Origin: Lineolata rhizophorae
Lineage: Eukaryota; Ascomycota; Dothideomycetes; Lineolatales; Lineolataceae
DNA: 64,000 bases
Direction of reading: 5' to 3'
Assembly (NCBI GenBank): GCA_010093515.1
Contig: MU001682.1
Span: forward strand, 612,136 to 676,135
Part shown: piece by piece, positions 46,001 through 56,592 of the stretch
Layout: each line of letters begins with the position of its first letter
Position numbering within the stretch: the first letter of the stretch is position 1
Translations under genes and position numbers: made by a program
Notes under the pieces: generated by a model
Database searches by the model: none
What the model was told of the DNA's origin: nothing
Seen by the model: the letters and a program-made list of their open reading frames with translations, nothing else

Positions 46001-47718
46001 ATGTCCAACACCGTCATCGTCGGCGCCGGCATCATCGGCTGCTCGACGGCCTACTACCTCTCGCAGTCCTCCCACACCCCCGCGCAGAACATCCACCTCG
46101 TCGAGTCGAACCCCGAACTCTTCAAATGCGCCTCCGGCCTCGCGGGAGGCTTCCTGGCCGCCGACTGTCCGTCCCCTACCGCCTTCGATTCCAAGCACGT
46201 CCCGCCTGCTAACCCTCTCTCCTTCTCGCCCGCGCGCGCTCTCACAGGGTTCGCCCCCTCGGTCGCGCCTCTCGGCGCCCTCTCCTTCCGCCTGCACAAG
46301 CGCCTCGCCGACGAGCACGGCGGCCGCGACCGGTGGGGCTACTGCCGCAGCACGGGCACGTCGCTGAGCCAGGGCTCCGAGGACGCCGTCGGCGGCTCCG
46401 GCGAGGACTGGCTACTCAACGGCACGAGCCGTGCCCAGGCCGCCGGCGAGACGAAGCCGGACGAGAGCGACGTCCCCTCGTGGCTAAGGCTGGCCGAGGG
46501 CGCCAGCCTCGAGGTGATTAGCAGGGATCATAGTGTCGCGCAGCTGTACGTTTCGACGAGCCATGTCTGTTTCTTTTCCTTGCAGGGAAGGTGTCTGTTC
46601 TCGCGGGTGTGTGGCGGCGCGATACGGGGGTACGACAAGGCGGTTTTGCCGCTGCTAACGAGCGAATTGGATGATGCAGAGATCCGATGCGGCTTTGCAA
46701 GTTCTTGATAGCCGAGTGCAAGGCGAGAGGCGTGCAGGTGCATCACCCTGCCACCGTTCTCTCCGTCTCCAAAGACATAAAGGACGAGCTCGCCAGCGTG
46801 CGCATCGCCGACAGCGATGGCTCCGAGACCGACCGTGAGTCCCGCCGACCCTCCCTGCAACACGTTCATTCTGACACTCCGATGCTCCAACCCAGTCCCC
46901 TGCTCTCGCCTTCTCCTCACCTGCGGCGCCTGGACCCCCAAAGTCTTCACGACGCTCTTCCCGCGCGCGACGGTCAAGATCCCCGTCTCCTCGCTGGGCG
47001 GCCACTCGGTGCTCGTGCGCTCGCCGCGCTGGGGCGCCCAGCAGGAGGCCGAGGACAAGGGGTGCCACGCCGTCTTCGCGACGGACACGCTCGGCTTCGC
47101 GCCCGAGGTCTTCAGCCGCCTCGGCGGCGAGATCTACATCGCGGGGCTCAACACGGCGACGCTACAGCTCCCACAATCGGCGGCCGAGGTCGGGTCCAAG
47201 CCGGAGTCGCTCGAGCAGATCAAGAGGGTCGCGAAGAGGTTGTTGGGGTTGTCGGAGGAGGTGGATGATTTGGAGGTGTTGAGGGAGAGCTTGGTATGTT
47301 TTTCCCTTCGCGCCCCCCCCCCCCCCTCTCCTTTTCGATATGGGTCCTGGTTCAGGCTGTACTCCATTGAAAGTCGCCGAGCGATTTCGGGGGCTTGCGG
47401 GACATGTTTTGGCTAACGCTGCCGGTTAGTGCTTCCGTCCGATTACGTCTAGTGGACGACCCATTGTCTCGCGAGTGCCGGACGCGAAGCTGGGTGGCAT
47501 CAAGACGCGTGGGGGCGGCGATGGCGGCGTGTTTGTCTCCGCGGGGCATGGGGCTTGGGGTACGTGCTTGCGCGCGATTCTCAACACGAGTGATGGTAGG
47601 CGATGCTAATTCGTGTTGTGTAGGCATCTCGCAGTCGCTGGGCACGGGCATGGTGCTCTGTGAGCTTCTCGAGGGGAGGCCGACGTCGTGCGATGTCAAA
47701 GCTTTGCAGCTTGCGTAG
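46001..47718 (+). CDS. TDA3: FAD-dependent oxidoreductase, TDA3-like (DAO family)
   Basis: DAO/glycine-oxidase-fold flavoprotein; yeast Tda3 acts in endosome-to-Golgi retrieval. Exons 46001-46545, 46680-46834, 46896-47293, 47430-47559 and 47624-47718; 440 aa. The FAD motif VIVGAGIIGCSTAYYLS opens the protein; ATG 46001 is chosen because it directly precedes it. CASGLAGGFLAAD, PLGALSFRLHKRLADEHGG, RWGYCRST, LLLTCGAWTPKVF, SLGGHSVLVRS, GEIYIAGL, CFRPITSSGRPIV, VFVSAGHGAWG and ISQSLGTGMVLCELL follow in the family order. The third intron contains a 14-base C run. Typical length; no lost motif. Confidence 0.93.
47313..47326. repeat. C14 homopolymer in TDA3 intron
   Basis: Fourteen consecutive C residues within the third TDA3 intron, an unstable tract and a likely place for length error in the assembly; it does not touch coding sequence. 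Confidence 0.9.
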
Positions 47719-48313
47719 GGCGATTGAGATTTGGGTGCGAGTCTGAATCTATCTGCGTGCTGGGACGTGAAGAGTCTTCTTTTATTCTAAGTTCCATTCC
47801 CCTCTTTTCTCTCCTGGCTGGTACCTGGGGTGTTTGCATTTCCAGGGCTTCTTTGCAGGACTGGAGCTCAGTCCGACTGATAGTAGGGGAATGGCCTTGA
47901 ATCGGCGATCAAGGTTCTTGGAGCACCTGAACGGCCCCTCCAGCGCCTCCTATTATTATTTTCCTTTTTCCCTATGACTTTTGAGGTCTCAAATTGGAGC
48001 GAGCATATCCACAATAGACGGGCATAACGGGGAGCAAACTCGGGTTGGGTTTTCATAGATTTCATTAGCCATTGGGCACTTAGCCCGATAAAATTAAGCT
48101 TTTCCTTTTCTTAACCTAGGAATCCCCAAGACAGAAAATGTTACCAGTGAGTTGTCCATACTGTACCAAGATGCGTGACATACACATGAGAACCTCTCCA
48201 TAGCGCGTAGACTCCGTTGCCTTCTATGCCCATATATACTCCAGGAAGCAGTTAACATCATACCCGCCCCAAAATTCATGACACGCAATGTCGGTCGCAC
48301 TCCCCGACGGCCC
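47719..48313. other. convergent intergenic region, TDA3 / thioesterase-like
   Basis: Convergent 3' spacer; no gene or RNA recognised. Confidence 0.6.
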
Positions 48314-49462
48314 TTACGTCGCCCTGTACACGCCGACCTTCTCCAGAAAGTCCGCCAGATCGTCGATCTCGTCCGGCACCTTGTACCCCTGCCCGAAGCC
48401 TTCATAAGCCGTCCAGGAGACGTCGCAGCCCAGCCGCGTCAGGACGTCGCGCGCCTGCTGGCCGTACCAGACGGGTACGACGGCGTCGTCGGTGCCGTGG
48501 CCGAAGAAGACGGGCGTGCGGACGAAGGGCGGGGTCGCGTTTGCGGGGAGGTCGACGGGGTCAAGGCAGGTGATGTCGCGGGCGAAGTGGAACGCGTGGT
48601 GCGATGGCGGGATGGCTTGGGCTCGGGTCTGGGCATGGAATTGAGTTTGAGGGCTTGCCGAAAGTTCTCGTCTGCCCGATGGTGATTCGTCGGCGCTGCC
48701 GCCCGCAGCAGTGTCGTCCGTGTGCTTGTTGCGTTCGCCGCCGCGCGTGGCACTTTCGTTTCCATCACCACCCGCACCGCCCTCTCCGATCCCCTGCGGA
48801 AAACAGCTCTCCGCAATCAACCCCGCAAACGGCATCCAAGCCGACAGACCCACAAACCCAGCCAGACCGTCCTCCGGCGGCCCCTGCCTCCCCTCCGCCG
48901 CCGCCTCCCCCTCCTCCTGCATGTCCCCCGCCCTCGCCATCCCCAGCAAAAGCGCCAACCCCACCGCCGCCCCCTGGCCCAACCCCCCCAGCACCACGCC
49001 CCCCCGTCCCACAGACCTCACCTCCTCAGCCACCAACCCCGCCACATACCTCACGGCCTCCCTGAGCCCCTCGAACATGCCCTCCTCGGCTTCGGCCTCG
49101 GCCTCCCCCTCACCCGCCTCGCCCACGTCGAACCACTGGTTCACCCACGCCCCGCCGCCCCCGCCGCCCCCGCCGCCCAGGCGACTCGCGCGCCGCTTGC
49201 GCGCCCCCGCGAAGACGAGCTTGAGCCGCGGGAAGAGCCGCGGCAGCAGCAGGCGCGCCGACGTGCTGGCGCGCGTCAGGAACGGGATGCCGAACGCGTC
49301 GGACGTGGCGAGGCGGGGCGCCAGCAGGATGAGCGTGTGCGTGTGGGTCCCGCTGCGCGGCGGGATGGTGAGGGGCCGCGGGTAGGCGTGCTTGGGGTAG
49401 GGGGTGCTGGCTTGTTGGAGGGAGGCGTGGCGGGGGGCGGCCGGTGGCGGTGCGTCTGCCAT
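48314..49462 (-). CDS. acyl-protein-thioesterase-like alpha/beta hydrolase, probably inactive
   Basis: Alpha/beta-hydrolase of the phospholipase/carboxylesterase (APT1) family, single exon, 382 aa (yeast and human enzymes about 230). Family features: TLILLAPR near the start, FPRLKLVFAGARKRR, WVNQWFDV, GFVGLSAWMPFA, PVFFGHGTDDAVVPVWYG and YEGFGQGYKVPDEIDDLADFL. The nucleophile elbow reads LGGLGQGAA, where active members have GFSQG, so Ser is Gly. The catalytic-His position reads GFGQGY where members have GLGHWY, so His is Gln. Only the Asp (GTDDAVV) remains. Two long low-complexity inserts are present: a Gly run followed by Glu/Ala, and a region of about 90 residues rich in Ser/Gly/Ala before the Asp. 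The reading frame is intact, so this may be a pseudoenzyme under selection rather than a decayed gene. Confidence 0.82.
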   Translation of the reverse strand: MADAPPPAAPRHASLQQASTPYPKHAYPRPLTIPPRSGTHTHTLILLAPRLATSDAFGIPFLTRASTSARLLLPRLFPRLKLVFAGARKRRASRLGGGGGGGGGAWVNQWFDVGEAGEGEAEAEAEEGMFEGLREAVRYVAGLVAEEVRSVGRGGVVLGGLGQGAAVGLALLLGMARAGDMQEEGEAAAEGRQGPPEDGLAGFVGLSAWMPFAGLIAESCFPQGIGEGGAGGDGNESATRGGERNKHTDDTAAGGSADESPSGRRELSASPQTQFHAQTRAQAIPPSHHAFHFARDITCLDPVDLPANATPPFVRTPVFFGHGTDDAVVPVWYGQQARDVLTRLGCDVSWTAYEGFGQGYKVPDEIDDLADFLEKVGVYRAT

Positions 49463-50002
49463 GGCTTTTTTTTTTTTATTTCGGCGTCCGGAAATGCTGA
49501 ATATACGTGGGAACGGAAGGAAGGAAGTAGAGGGGGTTTACATCCGAGGAGAGCGGGATAGGTGGTTTGACGGAAATGTTGAGGTCGCATTTGGTCACGT
49601 GCTGGGGATGGAAGGGATTCGATCCCTGTCCCATGTCTAGATGCTTCTAGGAGGAAGTGCTCTGGAAGCTAAAAATGTTATTTCCAAGCCTAGAGGATTT
49701 CACAGTTGAGAAAACTAGCACAACTTATGATCGATATTTAAGCTAGATATTAACGTGCGCTTAATTCCATAAAATGCCATTGAATGGATTAAAACCCTCA
49801 GGCTCCATTAATTACCGCATACAGTCGTAAATCCCTAATCCATCGCCTCATAAATTCTTTTTTTGCAAAGAGCTCGCAGTAACCGCAAGTTCTGGAGCTT
49901 TCAAGTAGTGCCTTGCCATAGAAATAACGCCAACATTCCCCTATAAAATTCGGCATCAAGGTCATCTCACTGCTCATCCATCGTTCTCCTCCAGGTCGTC
50001 TC
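49463..50002. other. AT-rich intergenic region
   Basis: Promoter of the thioesterase-like gene (a T-run lies immediately upstream of its ATG) and 3' flank of the GNAT gene; AT-rich from about 49650. Nothing further recognised. Confidence 0.6.
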
Positions 50003-50980
50003 CTAAAAAGCCGACGACCTCCTCCTATCTCCTCCTCCCACGGGCACCTCTTCCGTGACCTGCAGTCTCTGCCACATCAAGACGTGCTCTATGCCCTCCT
50101 CGTCCCAAGTGCCGGCCTTCTCCTCGAGGACGAAACCCACCTTCCTCCACATAGCCACCGCCACCTTCTGCGCATGCACAAACACCAGACCCTTCCACGG
50201 CTCAATCGCCTCCGCCGCGAGCGCCATTTCTACGGCCTCTCTGGCCTCGACAGTGCCGCCACCCACGCCCTTATCCGCGCCTAGGCCCGCATTTTCAACC
50301 AGCACGCCATCCTGGCCCTCTTCCCCCCTGCTCGTCTCCTCCTCACGCGCTCCGCGCTCCCTCAAGACGCGCGCAGCCTCACGGCCCGCGGGACTGGGTC
50401 GCGGCACGACCGCCTCGCCGTTGCGTGCGGCCCACTCGAGCGCCTCGCGCACCAGGAGCTTGCCGAGGCCGAGGCCGCGGTACGCGCGCACGACGGCCAG
50501 ACGGCCCAGCTTGACGTAGGCCTCGTGGCCGTCCCAGGGGGCTGACTGCGGCGGCGACGACGCCGTGGCGGCGGTGGAGGGGGAAGGGGTGAAGGGCGCA
50601 GAGGGGTTGCCGGGCGGGTGGGCGTGGGGAGGAGGCACGAGGCGGAGGGTGCCAACGGGGACGCGGAGGGCGTCGGAGCCTTGGCGAGGAGGGCCGCTGC
50701 TGTTGTGGCTTCCGTCCTGGGCCGGAGGCGAGGCGGACGCGGTGGAAGACCGGCCCACCGAGGCGTAGACGATCCAGTGGTAGGAGCGAGCGTCGTCGTC
50801 GTCGAACTCGTTTTCGAGCGGGACGTTTTGTTCGTCGACAAAGACCTCTTCGCGCACGGACATGGCTTCTTTGAAGCCCGTAGGGATGGAGGATGATTGG
50901 GTGGAGGAAGGGCCATGGCGGTCGTAGTGGGCCAGAGAGGACCCAGGAGGTGGGACCAAGGTGATAAATTCGGTGGACAT
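50003..50980 (-). CDS. GNAT-family N-acetyltransferase, substrate unknown
   Basis: Acetyl-CoA-dependent acetyltransferase, single exon, 325 aa from the first ATG (MSTEFITLVPPP). The N-terminal core SVREEVFVDEQNVPLENEFDDDDARSYHW resembles the ElaA/YitI-type opening. The acetyl-CoA-binding motif is VKLGRLAVVRAYRGLGLGKLL near residues 172-192. The C-terminal part has GLVFVHAQKVAVAMWRKVGFVL, with the usual GF before the last strand. Two low-complexity inserts (Ser/Pro-rich near 75-165, and charged near 210-265) lengthen it relative to bacterial members of about 150 aa. It is divergent from dihydroorotase. Nothing identifies the substrate. Confidence 0.88.
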   Translation of the reverse strand: MSTEFITLVPPPGSSLAHYDRHGPSSTQSSSIPTGFKEAMSVREEVFVDEQNVPLENEFDDDDARSYHWIVYASVGRSSTASASPPAQDGSHNSSGPPRQGSDALRVPVGTLRLVPPPHAHPPGNPSAPFTPSPSTAATASSPPQSAPWDGHEAYVKLGRLAVVRAYRGLGLGKLLVREALEWAARNGEAVVPRPSPAGREAARVLRERGAREEETSRGEEGQDGVLVENAGLGADKGVGGGTVEAREAVEMALAAEAIEPWKGLVFVHAQKVAVAMWRKVGFVLEEKAGTWDEEGIEHVLMWQRLQVTEEVPVGGGDRRRSSAF

Positions 50981-51560
50981 GATGGACGGGGTCTTAGAGA
51001 ATCCAGTGGCTACTAAACGGAAGCAGATGAGAAGCAAAAGAGAAGGACAAGTGGGTAGTTGTATGAGAACAACTAGGAAGAAGGGTCTCTGTCAACGGCG
51101 CGTTTGTGGACAAGCTAACGAGTGACGCAGTCACTCGACCGCCCTAACATTTAACAGCCAGTGGAAATGCGGCGGAAGAAGACGTCCATCGAAGCGGCCG
51201 AAGTGACGAGGATGGCGCAGCTAAAGTAGCACGCCGCGCTCGGGGAAGTGCTTCCGACGGGAGTCACAGAGAGTTTGCGTTGGATTGGCGTTGGCGATGC
51301 GGACCCTTGGCGAAGGAGAAGAGTCCGGAGCGGGCAGGAAGCGCGCCGACTGGCCCGCCGCGACGCCACGTAGCCACGGCGCCGCCACAACGTCGGGCCG
51401 TCGCGCCACCGCCCGCCCTGCCCCGCCCTTCCTCTCCCGTTCTCTCCTTCTCCCTTTCCCCACCTCCCCGTCGTTCGGCGTTGCAAATAGCACATCCATT
51501 GGCGGGGGGCGCCTATTCTCGGCCTGTCTACAAGGCAGTCCTGCCGGGAGCGCCGCCGCC
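50981..51560. other. divergent promoter region, GNAT / URA4
   Basis: No gene. It contains GGAGTCA near 51260, one mismatch from the TGAGTCA element, which I do not count as a site, and pyrimidine-rich sequence at 51410-51480 before the dihydroorotase start. Confidence 0.5.
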
Positions 51561-53105
51561 ATGGCCCTGGACGCGTTCAGGGACTGCGAGCTCCCTGCTA
51601 CGGCGGATTTCCGTGAGTCCGCGTTTCCTTGCTCGATTTGCTCTGGTAATTGTTCTTCGACGAGAACACAGGCAGCCCTTTCGGTTTTCCGCCGGCCGCA
51701 AAGCGACTGCATTTCTGCATTTTACTGCTTTTCGGTTCTTAAATAATCTGTATATTCATTTATGTATATTCAATTCGGTCGTCACAAGTCATGCTGCGCA
51801 ATATCTCACACTCCTATCGTCTGCTGTATTGCGTGCTTGGTCTCGACCGATTTCCTACCACACCGTCCTCACATCACCAGACGTCCATCTCCGCGATGGC
51901 GAAACAATGGAGACTGTCGTCCCTACCATCCGCCGCGGCGGCGTCAATACCGTCTACGTCATGGCACGTCCTCTCTTCGTCCAAGCCCACCACCATCCCC
52001 TTTTCCCACTAACCTCCGATGACTAGCCCAACCTCCTCCCACCCATCACCACCGTCCCACACGCCCTCTCCTACCTCGCCTCTCTCCAGCGCCTCGAACC
52101 TAACGTCACATTCCTCATGACGCTGTACCTCCACCCGACGCTAACGCCGGGCACTATCGCCGAAGCGGCGCGCGCCGGCATCGCGGGCGTCAAGGCCTAC
52201 CCGGCGGGCCTGACGACCAACAGCGCGGCCGGCGTGGTCGACTACGCCACCTTTGACGCCGTCTTCGCCGCCATGGAGGCGCACGACCTGGTGCTCAACC
52301 TGCACGGCGAGGCGCCCTCGTCGCCCGCCAACGGCGTCTCGGTGCTCAACGCCGAGGAAGCCTTCCTGCCCACGCTGGCCGAGCTGCACGCCAAGTTCCC
52401 GCGGCTGCGCATCGTTCTGGAGCATTGCACGAGCAAGGCGGCCGTCGAGGCGGTGAGGAGCATCGGAAGCGATAGGGTCAGGGCGACTATTACGGCCCAT
52501 CACTTGTGGTTAACGGTCGACGATTGGGCGGGAGATCCCTTCGCGTTTTGTAAACCTGTGGCGAAGTCGGCAGAGGATAGGCAGGCGCTGATCAGGGCTG
52601 TGGTGGATGGGAGTGGGAAGTTTTTCTTGGGGACGGTGAGTTGGATTTTTTTTTTTTTTCGCTTTTGCTGCTTTGGAGCTTAATGGACTCTACACTGTCT
52701 GTGCCCGTGGGTCCGTGGGGCGCCAGGGAAGCTGACGGGGAATGCGGATAGGACTCGGCACCGCACCCCGTGCAGGCCAAGACTGGCGGAACCGACCGCA
52801 AAGGCAAGATCGCGGCAGGCGTGTTCACGCAACCGTATGCGACGCAGCTCGTCGTGGGCGCGCTCGAGAAAGCGTGCGAAGAGGGCATTCTCAAGGCCGA
52901 GGACGTCACGAAGGAAGTGTTGGAGAATTTCATGAGCGGGTATGGAAGGTATTTTTATCGAGTTCCGAATGATAAAAAGGAGAAGATCGTGCTGAGGAAG
53001 AGAGATGAGCGAGTAGTGGATGTGTTGACGAGCAAGAGTGGGAGGGTGGAAATTGTGCCGTTTAGGAGAGGTGAGAACACTTGGAGCGTAGAATGGCTCC
53101 CATAA
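51561..53105 (+). CDS. URA4: dihydroorotase
   Basis: Third step of pyrimidine synthesis: N-carbamoyl-aspartate to dihydroorotate. Exons 51561-51612, 51881-51963, 52027-52635 and 52752-53105; 365 aa, normal for the fungal single-function enzyme. Metal and active-site features are complete: DFHVHLRDGE, NTVYVMPNL, GVKAYPAG (carboxylated Lys), LNLHGE, VLEHCTS, TAHHLWLT and DSAPHP. The first intron is long (268 nt). The second (51964-52026) uses a GC donor (ATG|GCACGT) with a CTAAC branch point and TAG acceptor; this join alone restores VMPNL. The upstream in-frame ATG at 51561 gives MALDAFRDCELPATADF, matching the family start. Another nucleotide-synthesis gene in this window. Confidence 0.95.
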
Positions 53106-53226
53106 CAAGGTGCGATATTGAACCATAGGCTGGTACCAGACTTGGGAGTAGGCAAGTCAACAAAAGCATTTCTCTTTCTAAGTTTTTACCCGACGTTTGT
53201 CCCCGAGCTCGTGGATCATCTTACTC

Positions 53227-54100
53227 TCATGAAAGACTATCGATCGCATCCACCAACGGTTGATACCAGCAATCCGCCATCTTCTCATTTCCAGCATCGT
53301 TCGGGTGTACCCCATCAACCGTATCCGTCGCGTCGTTGAATCCGGTGAAGCAATCAACGACCGTGACCGGCGACTCGACGGTCGTCTGCTCCGCCGCCCA
53401 AGCTGGAATAGCCTGGTTCAGCGCCTCGACTCGGGCGCCGCATTCCGGGCAGTTGGACGGGTTCATCGGGATGATTTGTGCGACCTATCCACGCTCACGC
53501 TCACGCTCACGAATCAGCTTTCGGTCCCGAGACCTGACGACTACGGCCCTTCCACTACCCTACTAGCGGACCGAGGAACCACGCCACGTACCAAAATCAC
53601 CATGTCGGCATTGCTATCCCTCATCTGGCCCACCATGGTGCTAAACGCGTCCAGGATCGTGTCTGGGCTCCGGTTGTTCCACACGTCGTTGGTGCCCAGG
53701 TGCATCATGACGATGTCGGGCTGCGTCTGCGCCAGCCAGCCGGGCAGCTGGTTCTGCGCTACGATGTTGGTCGCTAAGATGCCGCCGTGGCCCTCGTTCT
53801 CGCCGTCGTAGGTGAAGCCGCAGCCCTGCGGCGGGAGGGTGCCGACGAAGTCGATGGGCGAGCTGAGGTTGGCGGACTCGAGGGATTGCCAGAGTAGAGC
53901 GCGCCAACAACCCTAGAGAGTGAGAGGTCGTGGATGAATGAGTTAGTAGGGGGGTGAGTGCAAGGTGAGTTTTACAGTGGGAAACGCACTGGACTGCCGG
54001 TGATAGAGTCACCAAGGGGCATTATCTTGATAGCATCTTGAGCGGCAGCAATGGTGGCTAGGGTGTAGACCCAAAGAAGACACCTGAGGCTGAACAACAT
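53227..54100 (-). CDS. secreted SGNH/GDSL esterase, CE3 acetylxylan-esterase-like
   Basis: Predicted extracellular carbohydrate esterase. Exons 54100-53990, 53912-53592 and 53484-53227; introns 77 and 107 nt; 229 aa. The signal peptide MLFSLRCLLWVYTLATIAAAQ precedes block I IMPLGDSITGS (nucleophile Ser). GCWRALLWQSLE follows, then the block III-type HLGTNDVWNN, and the catalytic Asp-His DGVHPND near the C-terminus. Cysteines in QGCGF, NCPECGA and VDCF suggest disulfides, as expected for a secreted CE3 enzyme. Substrate is inferred. Convergent with dihydroorotase (121 nt between stops) and divergent from MRF1. Confidence 0.9.
53491..53511. repeat. ACGCTC hexamer repeat in intron
   Basis: Three and a half copies of ACGCTC inside the second intron of the CE3-like gene, close to its 3' splice site. 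Non-coding. Confidence 0.8.
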
Positions 54101-54880
54101 GCTGGCTGTCAGGGAGGTACCTCAGTCAAAGACTTAAAATGGACAAAGCCTGCGAACTTCCCGACTGCAGCCATCAATAGGTCCATGCCACACTTTTAAA
54201 AGCTCACGAAGCTTCCACATTGTGCGGGGAAGCCTGGATTTCGGCTCGTTGACAAGGCCCCGACAAATGAGCGTCATAATTGAACGAAGTGCTATTAAAA
54301 TTGCTGCTATGAAAAATTTAAGTAGACGGCCGCTCGGCAATCGGGATGTAAACCACTAGCTAGATATTAGGGATACGCGGGCGTCGTCACGACGGTGGGT
54401 GCAGCTCCGCGTCCAAGAGGGGAACAAGCTTCGCGGTCTGGCAGGGGCTAGTTAATATATTTTCCAAACTTGTGGTCCGCCACCCTGGTCCTTAAGCCCG
54501 GTGCCTGGATCTTTCGGACGGAAGGGCTACAGCGTGCATAAATCGAGACTTCAATTTTCGGGAAACGCTTATCGTTGCGAAAACAACTAATGACCAAGAC
54601 GGATGGATGTTCGCCGGTCGACCTGCACAAGGTCACTAATGCCGAGCTCATCCATTAGCCTCGTTGCGCGACAATGACTATCGCTTCAGGGGGGTGTGAG
54701 CCCATCTTCGCACAGGTCTAATGACCATGAAATCCTAGGCGCATTCAACCAGCATTCGAAGGATCTGGACGAGATCACGTGCACTGCTTGACTAGCTGCT
54801 CACCGCTCGGCGCAGCATCCATTCTGCCGCAACATTCCCAATCCGACGTCTCCTGTCCCAAAATCCATCACTAGAAGAGA
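54101..54880. other. divergent promoter region, CE3-like / MRF1
   Basis: No gene recognised; frames at 54134-54340 and 54448-54651 on the minus strand lack features. Confidence 0.55.
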
Positions 54881-56263
54881 ATGTTTGGCGCACCTTGGGT
54901 ATGCCGAAGATGTCTCTTCTGCGCGACTGGCCTCATGCGAAGGCGCAATTTGCGCTTTCAAAGCACTGGTATGCTCCCCCAATGTCAATTGCAGACACCA
55001 GTTCTGACGCCGCGATGCAGCTGCCTCCGATGAGATTGTATCGCCAGCGCTGCTCGGTCGGGCCCGATCCGTTTCAGCCGAACATTCCCGGCTCACTCAG
55101 GAACTTGCCGAGTCGTTCAATACAAAAACGGCGAGGCGCATTGGCGAAATATCCTCCGTCGCAAATGCCTTCGCCGATTGGGAAAAGGCCACTGATGTAC
55201 GTTCCAACGGCTCCGTCACGGCCAGTCAGCGAACTAACAGACGCCGCAGTCCCTGACCGAGCTCCACTCCCTCCTTGCGGACCCCACCACCGACGCCGAG
55301 CTTCGCTCCCTTGCCTCGTCCGACGTCGACTCCGCGCAAACTGCGCTTCGCGCCGCTGGCTCCGCTCTGACAACGGCCCTTGTGCCGGCCCACCCTTTCG
55401 CTAGCCTTCCCTGCCTCATCGAAGTGCGGCCCGCGGCGGGCGGCTCCGAAGCCGCGCTCTTCGCCGGCGAGCTGGTCCGGATGTACATGGCGCTGAGCAA
55501 CCGGCTGGGGTGGCCGGCGGCGCTGCTCAGCGTGACGCACGCGGACGTGAGCACGACAGGGGGCGGGGGCAGCGACGACGCGGCGGGGGCGCTGGCTGAG
55601 GCCGTGCTCGAGATCAAGCGCGCGGGGGCGTACGACGCGCTGCGCGGCGAGGCGGGCGTGCACCGCGTGCAGCGCGTGCCCGCGACGGAGAAGAACGGGC
55701 GCGTCCACACGAGCACCGCGACCGTCATGGTGCTGCCGAGCTTCCCGGAGCACGGCACCGGCAACGACGAGGTCAACTTCGAGGACCCAAACTCGGACTA
55801 CTACGTCGATCCAAGGGAGGTCCGGGTCGACATCATGCGCGCGCGCGGCGCCGGCGGCCAGCACGTTAACACGACGGATTCGGCCGTCAGGCTAACGCAT
55901 GAGCCGACAGGTATCGTCGTTTCTATGCAGGATGCGCGCAGTCAGCACCGCAATCGTGAGAAGGCGTGGCATATTCTCCGTGGGCGGCTGGCGGCGGCGA
56001 GGCGTGAAGCGCGCGAGGAAGAGGCCCTACGGCTAAGGAGGAGCGTTGTTGGCGTGGCGAAGACGGGAAGAAATGATAAAGTGCGCACGTATAACTACGG
56101 GCAGCGTCGAGTCACGGATCATAGGAGCGGGTTCACGGTTCATGATCTGGACGGCGTTATAGAAGGAGGAGAGGCTCTACAACGAGTTATGGAGAGTGTG
56201 AAGGCGTGGCTGATGGACCAAGAAATCAAGGCAATGGTAAGTGAGGAAGAAGCCAAGAAGTAA
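54881..56263 (+). CDS. MRF1: mitochondrial peptide chain release factor 1
   Basis: Class I release factor terminating mitochondrial translation. Exons 54881-54968, 55021-55196 and 55250-56263; introns 52 and 53 nt; 425 aa. Exon 1 gives MFGAPWVCRRCLFCATG then LMRRRNLRFQST, a basic mitochondrial presequence. Exon 2 is helical (LTQELAESFN, ADWEKATD). Exon 3 has LIEVRPAAGGSEA, EAGVHRVQRVPATE and the peptidyl-tRNA hydrolysis motif GAGGQHVNTT, then QDARSQHRNREKAW and RTYNYGQRRVTDHR. Length and order are standard. The stop-codon-reading loop is in the expected domain but not analysed further. Confidence 0.95.
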
Positions 56264-56592
56264 CTGCATTGACATATCGAAAAGTAAGGGTGTGTATTTT
56301 GTGTCTGTATAGGTATTGTGTTCATACTGTCTCCCTCAGCGTAGACAACAATTCACTGTCTACACTAGTGATATTGTGTAAGTCGAATGTCAAAATAATT
56401 CAGCTGCTCCTGCTCGAATTGGGAGCTCCATGTATCAGCTATACCATTCCTCGATGTTTATGGAACGTATTCATGGTCCTGCGATCTCAAAGTTGTTCTT
56501 GATCACATGTCTGCTTGCTTTCTTTGGATTGTTTCACGTATGATTAATTTCTCTCGACCAAATCTCAGCTTTATCATTTCGCTTCCTATCCA
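56264..56592. other. convergent intergenic region, MRF1 / enoyl-CoA hydratase
   Basis: Convergent AT-rich 3' spacer; nothing recognised. Confidence 0.6.

Noticed and set aside
49607-49630. tRNA-like T-arm (a GGGATTCGATCCC palindrome).
   Set aside because: No A box, anticodon arm or acceptor stem at the right spacing.
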